This document shows, in pieces, positions 47,201 to 59,200 of a stretch of 64,000 bases of DNA (its first letter is position 1; every line of letters begins with the position of its first letter). The notes below the pieces were generated by a model that worked only from the letters and a program-made list of their open reading frames with translations, was not told where the DNA came from and did not search any database. Origin of the DNA: Linepithema humile (taxonomy: Eukaryota > Arthropoda > Insecta > Hymenoptera > Formicidae); contig NC_090130.1 in assembly GCF_040581485.1 (NCBI RefSeq), positions 19,161,656 to 19,225,655 of the forward strand. The letters run 5' to 3'. The position numbers and the translations under genes were made by a program.

Positions 47201-50200
47201 CGCCGTCAGAGACGGGGATGTGAAGGATGTTATGCTGTCGCGAGACTGTGATACCGTTCTGCTACGATTGAAACAGGGTAAAAACGTGTCTGTAGATTTC
47301 AAAAATCTGGAGGATTTTGAAAATCTCTACGACGGTCTGGGACCGCGAGAAGAGGTGCTGAAAGAACGCGAGAGATTGGAGACTGAAGCTAGAAAGCGAA
47401 AGAGAAAGAAACAGACTGCACTGAATTACGCGAAGAAGATTTTCGAGGAAAAGGAGAGAGCGGCCGATGAAGAAGAGCTTCGGTACACCAAGCAGCTCAA
47501 ATTAAGAACCATCAAGGAAGAAGTGAAAGAAGAGACGGTGGAAAGTTGGAAGCACGTGGACGCGGAACAGGCGAGATTGAGTTCTTCCGATGTTGTCAAC
47601 ATTTCGAATGCTCTGAAAAATACAGGGAAGCCTGTCTCCAAAGTGTTAGACTGGAACTCATTTCAGTGCAATGTGAAGAAACCACCTGGTGTGCCGGTCA
47701 TCGAACAGATGCCGGCTCCGATAACAATCGAGCCGCAGATTATAGATCAAGAACCAATTTTATATGCCAGCCTGATTTCCGAATCCGTGGGCGGCTTCGA
47801 GGCGATCGCGATTCCGAAACCGCTGACACCGTTGATTGCAAAGCCCGACGCAACGCTGCAGAATGCAATTCGAGATATCTCGCAAGATAACCTCAAGGAA
47901 TGCGCAAACGTGACGGAAAAGCTTCTTCAGGCTGGAAAACAAGCGTTGGAATGTCTGCCTCGGGTGGAAGAGGTTGCCGAACTAGTGCAAAACTTGCCTT
48001 CTGGTAAAAAAACCACGAAGCATAACATCAAGGGTCTCAAGCTGGATATCAAGTCGGCGGAGAGATTCGTCGCCGGCCAAACGGTGCACACGCCATCCGG
48101 CGTTGTCTTCGTGCCCGGACAAACTCTGCAGACGCCTCAAGGTCCCACTTTCGTACCTGGGCTGACTTTTAATACGCCCGACGGTCCTCTTCTTATTCCC
48201 GGGCATATCGTCACCATAGACGAACCGGACGGCGTGAAAACGCCGGTTTTTATCGCCGGACAAACTCTGAGAACAGAGCGGGGCGAGTATTTCGTACCGG
48301 GTCAGACATTTCACACGAGTGACGGAAGCAAGTTCATTGAAGGTCAGACCGTTTTGACGAAGGAGGGTCCGAAATTTGTGGCAGGCCAAATAGCAGCAAA
48401 CGGTACTTTTGTCGTGGGTCAAACCGTCGCCACTCCGGATGGAATCCGTTTCATGGCGGGTCAAACTGTCGCGAGTCAGTACGGCGAGATGGTTTTCGTG
48501 CCAGGACAAAACGTGCAGATCGATAGCAAGTATGAATTCATACCGGGCCAGTGCGTTGAATCGCCAAACGGCCAAGTCAACTTTGTTCCCGGACAGACAT
48601 TGCTGACGACTGATGGTTTGCAGTTTGTCCCGGGTCAGTACGCGACAACGAAAGCGGGCGAAAGACACTTTGTGCCTGGCATCACCAAGGAAGTAGAAGA
48701 TACGTCGACATTTATGCCAGGAATGACGCTGGATACCCCGAAAGGCCAGAAGTTTGTCGAAGGTCAGGTGCTCAAGACTCCGGAAGGTGTGATTTTCTGG
48801 CCCGGACAAACTCTCGTCACCGAGAAGGGCTTCGAATTCATCGCGGCGAGTAAGTTCGACGAGGTGATCTTCCGAGACGCTGGACCCGTCGGCATACCAG
48901 TGGACTCGCAGGCCGCAAATGCATTCGCTCTCCGGCAACGCGAGATTTTCGGTCACATGGTGCAAACCGAGAAGGGCATCGAATTTTTTCCGGACAGCGT
49001 GAAGAATTTGCCGGAGAGCAGGAGAATCGTGCCGGGGCAATTGGTCAGCGGCGGTAAGGACGGACCGCGCTTTGTACCGGGTGTCATGACCGAGGATGGC
49101 TTTCTGCCTGGTCAGATAGTCACGACGGAGAAAGGCGAGGAGTTCGTGCCGGGTCAAGTGATCGATACCAGTGGCGGACCCAAGTTTGTGCCCGGTCAGA
49201 TAGTGGAAACTCGTGTCGGGCCGAAATTCGTACCCGGTCAGACGGTCGATACGGTGGATGGGCCGCGTTTTGTGCCAGGTCAGATCGTCGATACCAAGGT
49301 GGGACCGACATTTATTCCCGGTCAGGTAATATATACCGAGGAGGAGGGATCCAGGTTTGTGCCAGGTCAGGTGGTGGACACGCCGGACGGACCGAGGTTC
49401 GTGCCCGGTCGCGTGGTGGAGACCGGCGAGGCCGGTGTGACTTTTGTACCCGGTCAGATCGTACAAACGGAGGATGGGCCCTGCTTCGTCGCGCCCGATC
49501 TCATCGACACGCCTGAAGGCGAGCTCGAATTCTCCGTGCAGGGCTTCGAGGTTACGCCCGAAGAATTGCGGTTACTACGTCCGCAACACTTGCACTACAA
49601 TCCACGCTTTTGTCATCGCGGCCAGACTAGCATAGATGCGAAGATGTTGCGCGAGCTTTCGGAAGCGGGATTGTCCGTGGGACGGAAAGTCGCGACGAAT
49701 CTGCCAGCAGTGGACGTGGATGTGGATCCGAAGGCAGTGGCCTTGGAGCAGGCTCTTGCCGTGGCAACAACAAAGCTGAGTCTGCAAGGCGACACTGCAG
49801 TGAAGATGGCGCAAATCGTGTCCACGGTAGTGCAATTGGCAAGAAATATAGTTGTACAGCAGCAGCAGCAATCTGGAGAACGAGATTTAGATTCTGTAAA
49901 CGCAACAATGCCATTAACCAACGGCATCCATTCCGTCGTGGAAAACGACGAGGAAAGCAAGACGAATGATAAAAACACTGTCAAATCGCTTCGAAATGCG
50001 ACAAGAGCGGCGATAACAGCCGCTGTTCTAACAATATCGTGTGACCAACGGGACAAGACAAAGTCAGACAACAATTCGCTAGATTTTGTTTACTCTTCTA
50101 TCAGTGAGTCTTTCAATGTACTGCTGCGACAGAGCGATCAAGACATCAATCGATCCGTAGACGAGATTCTAAAGATTCTTCTGATTCCGCAAAACCGTAG

Positions 50201-53200
50201 TTCTCTTTGCCAAAGCGTACTGTCGGAATTATTGGACACAAAGAATAACAAAATAGATATACTCAAATCAACTGTGAATCCTGGTCAGCTCTTGCAGAAG
50301 GAAGCTGTACTCGATAAATTATCGATGGTCCTCGAGGAAGAGCACGGCACGGATTTGATCGGACCAGCTTTCCGGACCGTTTCGAAGAACGATCCGGAAC
50401 TGGTATCGCTCGTTCTGGAGAACGTGTCGCGATATGTAGGAGATGTGGCGACCGAGAAGGAGGCTGCGGAGACGGTGCACAAAGCAATCGTCGAAGCAGT
50501 GCAAGAATCCAGCGAGATACGCGTGAAGGAATTGTTGAGCGTCGAGGGATCGGACGTGCGCGACATGTTGCTGCAAGCGGTGGGCTTGGCGCGTGCCCTG
50601 GGCATGTCCGACACGGCGAGCAGCTTGCTGGCCGTGATTAGCGACGAGCGGTCCACTCGAGCGTTGGCAAACGATCGAGTGACTATGGACGTGCTGAAGA
50701 GACTTGCGATCATGAGGAAACTAGCGGAAGAGCGGCCGTCCTTTATGAACGCTCTCGGACAATTATGCAGCGATCCGGAACTAGCTAAAGCAGACCCGAG
50801 ACTGCGAACCCTTGTGAGAGAAAGCGCTGCGCTAATGATAGTACCCGAAGAGACACCGTTGTTATCCTCAGCTGATGTTCCGACCATGTTGCTGCACGCC
50901 GATAACAGTCTGGCAATGGAGGAGTTCCTGTTGAAAAGGAATCACAAACCATCGTCTATTTTTATGATTCTGAAGCAGGGTCTGCAGGCGGTCGTGCCGA
51001 GAGAAGCCTCCAGGTCGGTGTTGACCGGCCAGGTAGCCTACACCGTTCTCGATGAGGACGGTATACATCACTTTGAACCGCTGCACGTGTTCTCGGCTCT
51101 CAGACTGAATCGTCCAACTGCTCATCGATTCTCTATGTATTGTTGCCCTGTGGCAAAAGAGATGGATTTGGATAGCGAGCTAATGTCCACCACCTTTACC
51201 GCCACAACTTCAATCGCCAGCAGCCTGGATGGCTCCGCTAATGGTAGTTCCAATAAACAGGAAAACAACGGCGCCGTAACTCTATCGAGATCCGAACAAT
51301 CAGCTGTTTTTTGTTCAGCTAACAGGGAAAACACGCCAAGCCTGAAGAGGTTAAACTGCGCTCGGCGAGATGAAAGCTTCGAGCGGGTAAAGTATGAGAA
51401 GAACGTAGATCGGATAACGATTACGTTTATTAATATTTGTAGATCCTTTATTAATTCCGGAATATTTTATTTTATTAATGAGTTTATAATCTATATCAAT
51501 GATAAATTCAGATGTAATGTGTAAGCATATATATTGTATAACAAAGTACTAGAACATAACATATCACGCGCTATTTAGCCTCATATATATGAAAAAAATA
51601 CAATTTACTAAAAAAACAAGTAACAATTTATATTCCCTCACAATATATAATCTAATTTTCTCTTATTCTTATTCGAGAAAATATTTCTTACTCAACAATC
51701 TCATTTTTAATCATTCCCTCATAATCAATCTCATTCTCTCTTATTCTCTATCGTTCTCTCCAAATCTCTGTCATTCTAATTTTCTCATAACATATAATTT
51801 AATTCTCTCTTATTCTCACTGAAAAAATTATTTTTTATTTTATTCTATCTCATTCTTAATCATCCTCTCACATTCAACCTCATTTTCTCTTATTTTCTCT
51901 TATTCTCTGTAAATCTTTGTCACTATAATAAAATTCTCTTACAAGATATAATTTATTATTTAATTTATTATTATTTAAATAATTCTCTCACAATATATAA
52001 TTTAATTCTCTTTTATTCTCACTCAAAGAAATATTTCTTATTTTATTTAATCTCATTCCTAATCATTCTCTTTTAAACAATCACATTCTGTCTTATTCTC
52101 TCTCATTTTCTCTAAATCTCAGTCATCCTAATAATTCTCTCTTATTTTCACTCAAGAAAATATTTTTTATTTTATTCCATCTCATTCTTAATCAATCTCT
52201 CATAATCAATCTTATTCTCTCTTATTCTCTTTAAATCTGTCATTCTAATAATTATCTCACAATATATAATTTATTTTTCTCTTATTCTTACCCAAGAAAA
52301 TATTTTTTATTTTATTCTATCTCTCTCCTTAACCATTCTTTTTTAAACAATCTCATTCTATCTTATTCTGTCTCATTTCGTCTAAATCTTTACCATTTTA
52401 ATAATTTTTTCACAATCAATCTTATTCTTTCTCATTCTCTCAAAATTTCTATTATTTAAATAATTCTCTCACAATATATAATTTAATTCTCTTTTATTTT
52501 CACTCAAGGAAATATTATTTATTTCATTCTATCTCATTCTTAATCATTCTCTCATAATCAATCTCATTCTCTCTTATTCTTTATCATTCTCTCTAAATCT
52601 CTGTCATCCTAATAATTCTCTCAGAGTATATAATTCAATTTTTTTTAATTCTTATCCAAGGAAATGTTTTTTTTATTTTATTCTATTTTTTACCATTACT
52701 CATCTATTCTTATCTTTCCATATCCTATTCAGACTCTTTTCTTCTCTTTCTTCCTCATTAGCTCTTCCAGTTTCTATCTTATTTCTCTTTCTTTTTATGT
52801 CCAATCTTTCATAATTATTTTTCTCCTGCCCTTCAACTTTTTTTTTTATTCAGTATTTCTCTTCATTGCTTCTCATTCCCCAGCCTCACTAATACCATCT
52901 CTCTTCGCTTCTTTACATTCTCTTCTATTCTTTTTATCTTCTCTATATCTACCTTTGTTGCTACAATCTTAAACATCTCCTCTATCGCCTCTTTTCTTTT
53001 CCCTTCCTTTACCTCTATCCCTTTCATGAAACTGAAATCTTTCTCTCTTTTCCCGTTCTTTTATCTCCATTTTCCTTTTAATTTTTTTTATTTTACCTTC
53101 TATTCCCATACTTTTCCTGATGGAAATATTTTGCTGAAAGTACTATGAAATCAATAAAAAGTAAAATAAAAGTTTTTAAAAATTACTGAATATATTCCAA

Positions 53201-56200
53201 AATAAATCATAATTTTCCGTATGAAAATTTAATGTAATACCATAAAATATAAGGAAAGTTAAAATATACTGCTGAAAAGTAATAAAAGAATTTTTAAATA
53301 ATTATCATTATGAAATTTACTGAATTAAACTGAAAACTGTTACTTTTTAATGAAAAATTGCTGAAATTATTTATGAAATTAATTAATGGGGTCAATTGAG
53401 AGAAATTTTCAAATACATTTCAGCAAAATTTCGTTATATTTTCAGAAAAATATTTCCATCAGGGTTCCTTTCCTCTCCCCTTTGCCTTGCTTCCTTCTAT
53501 TTCTTTTTTCCTTTTCTATTCCAATTCTTTTACTTTCTTCTCCAATCTTAATACATTTCCTCATCTCCTTCCTCTTTTCTTTCCATTTCTTTCCTCTCTT
53601 CTTCACCTTCTATTCTTTAAATTCTCTCCTCGTCTCTTCTATCTTCTCTCTCAACATCTTGCTTTGCTCTCTGATCTCTTCTTTTATTTCCTCTTTCATT
53701 TGTTTAAAATTTTCCCTCCACCCTTTTACCCCTCGCATTTCCATTAAATCCTTCTCTATTTCTTCTCTCATCTCTCCCATCTCACTCTCCTCTCTCATTT
53801 TTTCTTTTTCCGGCGATCCCTGCGTCTTTCTACTTTTCTTGAATATCCTCCCCATCCCTTCTATTCCTCCCTTTTCCTTTTTAACATCTCCTTCACGGTC
53901 CTAAGACAAATAAAAAAACTAAAAGAAACTAAAACTATGTCTCCAGCCTAACCTCATACTTTTTTTTCCTTTCCCAAACTGTCTTTGTTCCCTTATATCC
54001 TACCCCGCTCTTCACACTCACACACACTTTCTCATTCTTCCACTCTCTTTTACCTCTGCCACTCTAACAATTTTTTCACAACATTTTATATTTTAAATAG
54101 AACAGTGATATAGAATGTTAAAATATGTACTTTTTATTTTAATTTTAATTTTATTTTAATTTTATTTGATTTTGAATCTTATATCATAACATTTAGTCAG
54201 GAATGTTAGAATTTACATTTTGTTTACTTTGATACATTGAAATCTTATATTTTAAACAAAGAAACTATTTCTTTCTTTAAAACATAAGATTTTATATTTC
54301 AATGTATTACAGTAAAGTTCTGGACTTACTAAATAAAATGATATAAAATTCTAAGATATAAAAGTGAATAAAATATTAAAATAAAATATACATATAATTA
54401 AATGTTATAAATATTAAAATGTACACTTTATTTACTTTTATGCTTAATACTTTTTATTTTTTCACTTTATTTATTTTTAAGATTTCAATGCATTACCATA
54501 AAGAAAATTCTAACATTCTTATACCAAATGCATAAAAATAAAAAAAAATGTACATTTTAACATTCAATACCACTTTTCTGTTAATATAAAATATATGAAG
54601 AAACAAAAATGTCAATTTTAAAATTTTAGTATCGGACAATTTAGATATACAAAATCGACATTTTATTTTATGTATATAATAAATTCTTACTTACGTGTAT
54701 TTGCACGAAAGTCTTTTTGTCGGAACCTTCTTATTAAGAAACTTTTTTACACGTTTACTTAATCAAGACTTGTTAAATGAGCTGTCATCAAGCAAACAAA
54801 ATATGCAATCGTCGTGATGACAGCCGCTTGATAGCACGAAATAACGCACAATGCGCATCGAGATAACTAATCAGCATCGCGAAAAAGAAACAATGAGAAA
54901 CATACCTTATTTAAGATAGGAGGATGCGTACTAATATTAAATATCATGATTTATTATTCTTGCAGACCGCGCAAAGTACAACAGCAACATTGATTTTATG
55001 TAATAGAAAAATCTCAGATAATAAATAATTTATTGAATTTACTTTTGTGATATAGTATAAATTTCTTTCAACACTAAATAATTCTTGAATCTTTCTCTAC
55101 ATTTTCTTCTACTTATTCTTAATAATACAATTTAATATTATATTCTACAATTTTTAATTATCCATACAACAAGAATAATTTAGCTATATTTTAAGGTACG
55201 TGTTTATAAAAGAATACAACTCTTTTTTACGCTATTGTATTTTTGTTACAGACATCCTCGGAAAATTATGTTGTTGTGAAGGACTACGTAGCGGACGCCG
55301 ACGGATTTGTCGTGAACGTCGGTGACATTGTCGAGGCCATCGAGCATGACGGTTCAGCAAAGTAAGCAATTTTTAGTCGAAGGATATGTCCACAGTCTAA
55401 AAGAAAAAATAGAAGAAGACAGCTTTTCGACTCGTATTATCACCGCGCTTTCTACCGTCGAGCGTTGGCGTTTGCGTACACGTGGGTGACATAGCCGTTC
55501 GTTAGTAGATAAAATCCCACTACGTTGCTAAAGATAGCCAGTCGCGACTCACGCACGCACACGCGACGCGTGTCGATGTGTCCGCGTGATAAGAATTGTC
55601 CAGGTTATTTATCACCGAGATCGCGGACCGCAGACGCGGAAGCGATAATCAAAAGATTGATCGGACGAATGCATTTATAGCTGACAGCATTTCCACGCTC
55701 GCTCATTAACACTTGTGCGAGAGCAAGCGCCACTAACGCGCTCAAGTCCTGAACGCGACCACTGTTTACGCATAATAAACTGCGGCTGTGCACACTTCAC
55801 GCCACCGTTAAATGTCGCGGCCTGATGATGCGCCGTAAAGTAACCAAACCTTGTATGAGTCAAGTTAATCCGGATGTCAAACTGTAAAACGATGATCATT
55901 ACAAACGGTCGCGAGATCTCCGCGCATCGGCTTCTGCTTGCGCGGCTCGTCGCGGCTATTTTTACACCGCACAGTGGTTTCATCGGCATTCGGCATGTCT
56001 CGTTTTGCTGCACGCGCAACTTGTGAATACTTTGACAGGAGGAAAATTCGCGTGAAATTTATGATAGCGTAAAGATCTCGTGACCAAGATTTCGATTGTG
56101 CCAGAAAATTGGCGCTTGCTCGCACGATAGGAATAATTCTCGTATAACCGAGAATAAAAGTTTAGCGAAATTGCTTTCAAATTGTGCGTCATAAAATTAG

Positions 56201-59200
56201 CACAGAAAATGATTTCCAGCTACTCTCGCAGAATTAACAAAATACATGTAAATAATATTCTCGCACCATCGCAACGCTTCAAAGCATCAGCTTTAAGAGT
56301 TTGACATGCTGTGAAAAATCGCATGTTAATGCTACTAATTTTGATAACAGCGGCATATAACTACAAGTAAATAACGAGCTGTAAATAAATTGGAAAATAC
56401 CATGCAATGCAAATTTAATGTGATCCTTCTTCTACAAACTCGTCGCACAAGTCGATCAAGACTTTACAGGAGATGCTTCGCATTGTTGTAGGAAGGCGAG
56501 GATGGATCCCGATCTGGAGGTTGAGATCGGCGATATCCTGGATAATTCGGCCGCTAAACACAAGCTTTCGATTCGGCCGCGCCGAAATCATGCGGATCCG
56601 CGCGCTCGAAGCAGTTCGAGCATAGATTCGGACTCGAGTCTTGAAAGGTAAAGTCATCAAAATCAAGACGATGATGTCTTTATCTCGGCAATCGTCTAAT
56701 GCGATGAAACGTTTAACAACCACTAATTTTATCATTGAAAGCGTGAATTGACTCTTTGATATACGATATTTCATCTTTTTCTAACGAAGTCTGATTCAAC
56801 TGAAAATAGAATAATCAAGGCTGCGAAATTGAATTCTATGGATCTCAAGCAAGAGCACGTCATCGTCGACTTTCTGTCGTTATAATGATAAAATAACAGA
56901 TAATTATCATCATTGCCAAAATGCCGTTGACGGTCTCTTCGTTCTCGTGTGTGAGCGATGATACTTAAACTTTGATGAATCCAATATTTTGAACATTCGA
57001 TGGAAATTCGGATGAATATTTGGACATCTTCAAGAAGTAAATTAAAAGCAATTAAGATGTGGATAATTTGATAAAATATCATAAAAACTTCAATGCAAAA
57101 GTTTATTAATTTGCAATTAAAAAGAGATAAAAATGATGGGAAAACTTGTGATTCTTGTGGAAAAATGTCTGACTCATCGTTCTCAAAAACCGTCATCCAA
57201 ATTCTTTATGCGTGCTGCGCGCACTGATGGGCTAACGCTAACGAATAACTGCTCGTAATGTATAACGAGGACGTTTTCTAGATTTAACGCATAACTTTCA
57301 ATGACCACGCCAAATTGTATGCAACCTTGGCCAAAAGTATGGAGTACTTGCAGTAAATTATGATGAGATTTAATACTCAAATATTAGACTCAATAGTTAT
57401 GAAAAATGGCTCTATAAATAGTAAATCTCATCTCTATGTCGAGTTGGTCGGGGCATTCAACAGTATACATTCTAGCAAATTCTTGCGACCTATGGACACT
57501 TTGCGATCATTTAAATAGCGACAGATAAGACAAAACGATCCATTGTTATGCGCATTTAGCACCCATTTAGCACAAATTTGGACTTGCGCGGCTCTGAAGT
57601 AAATTCAGCATCCGTTGAATTACGATGACGCTAATGAAGATTAAGTATTTATAAGCGTCCAAGGCAATAATATCTCGCGATCGTATCTCTGCGTGATTGG
57701 CGACAGGCCAGAGTGTCAGTAGAACCAATAGTATAAAATATTGTTAAAAAAATCTGCGAATACATAGTCAATGAAACGCCATAGTAGCATCGAAAATTTT
57801 GCATTAGAAATTTTCGACCAAATGCTATTAATGATTGTTGGATGAATTGCAAGAATATTTATTTCTGTGTGAGATTATAATCATCATTTTTTTTTTGTTA
57901 AAATGCAATTGAATTGCTAGAAAAAAATAAGTTACATTTTGGGAAATTATAAAAATGATTAAATGTTCAAATGTAATGATAAATTAATTTGACGCACATG
58001 TGTCTGTCACTATTTTTAATGTTCGGGTTTACTTTTGTTTTAGATGGTACACTCTCTGTTTATGAAAATGTGTATGTTTCACGATAAAACTCGCCGTGTG
58101 TGGCAATTTGAACACATTTGCCAGCAGATTTTGCGTTCTGTGAATGGGCGATGACTTCGATGACACAGAGGCTTAGTCATTCTGTGTAAATATAACTGCG
58201 CGTCTCCCACGCACTCGAACGTCTATCTATATTATTTCTTTAGATCGCGCCCGATCAAATCTAATTAACTGTTAGACAAATCTAACGACAAATTAACTCA
58301 AAATTAGCAAAAGTATCGACAAAATTTGTGCAATGTGCACATTTTCTTTTTTTTATAAGTTTGACTCTTAATGCAATTATCTGATAGGATTTATTAATTT
58401 ACAGAGTTTACGTTCGTACAATTGATGGAAGACAAGGATGGGTGCCTACATCCATTTTAATGCAAACAGCACTCAGCGAAGAGAGTTCATTGATGTCTCG
58501 TCCAGAAGATTCTCATTATCGACGAGAGTACGTAATTTTATTCGCAATTTTTTAAATGTAGCCATGTAATATTTTCCATTAAATCTAAATTATAATATTT
58601 TTTTTAGTTACATTTTATTTTTTAATATTATATTTGTAATTTAAAATAATTAAAATAATTACGATATTGCCAATTAAATTTTACACTATAATAATTATAA
58701 TACACAAAAGAAATATTTTGACATTTATTTTCTTGCAGAGCTGTCGTAAAAGAGTTAATCGAAACAGAGGAAGAATTCGGCAAGGACCTTCAACTAGTTG
58801 TCGAACGTTACCTGAACCCTCTCGATAATCCTGGCGTACCACGAGCCGTGCGGGACAACAAAGAAATTATTTTTACTAATCTAAAACAAATTGCTGATTT
58901 TCACAACACGTATGTATTTACAGCAACAAACACTGATAGTAAAATAAAAAAACCGCGATACTATATCAGACAGGCATTCATGAATACATTTCACAGTACA
59001 AGATCAGACATCTTATATATTTATGTTTATTCTCGTTTCTCTTTTCTTTAATTTAATTTATTAAATTTTACTTTCCATTTTATTTATTTAAGTCACCAGT
59101 AAAAATAAAAAATGCTGACTACATACACGTTTCAGCATAAACAAACTGCAATCATGAGTTTCATAAAAGAGATCCTATATATTATACATCATGCATCTAA

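Larger units (their letters stand above)
51387..55251. other. Intron after the giant exon, pyrimidine-rich
   Basis: No exon is supported. The sense strand is dominated by T and C from 51640 to about 54060, including the tandem repeat block listed separately. After that it is AT-rich up to the SH3 exon acceptor (TTTTGTTACAG). ORFs such as 53386-53904 are translations of the CT-rich tract. Confidence 0.5.

Noticed and set aside
47982..49466. 494-codon ORF antisense to the giant exon
   Set aside because: It is the shadow of the FVPGQ repeats on the other strand; its repeated LTxH words mirror the repeat codons.
53386..53904. 172-codon hydrophobic ORF
   Set aside because: It is a Ser/Leu/Phe translation of the polypyrimidine tract, with no start context or domain.
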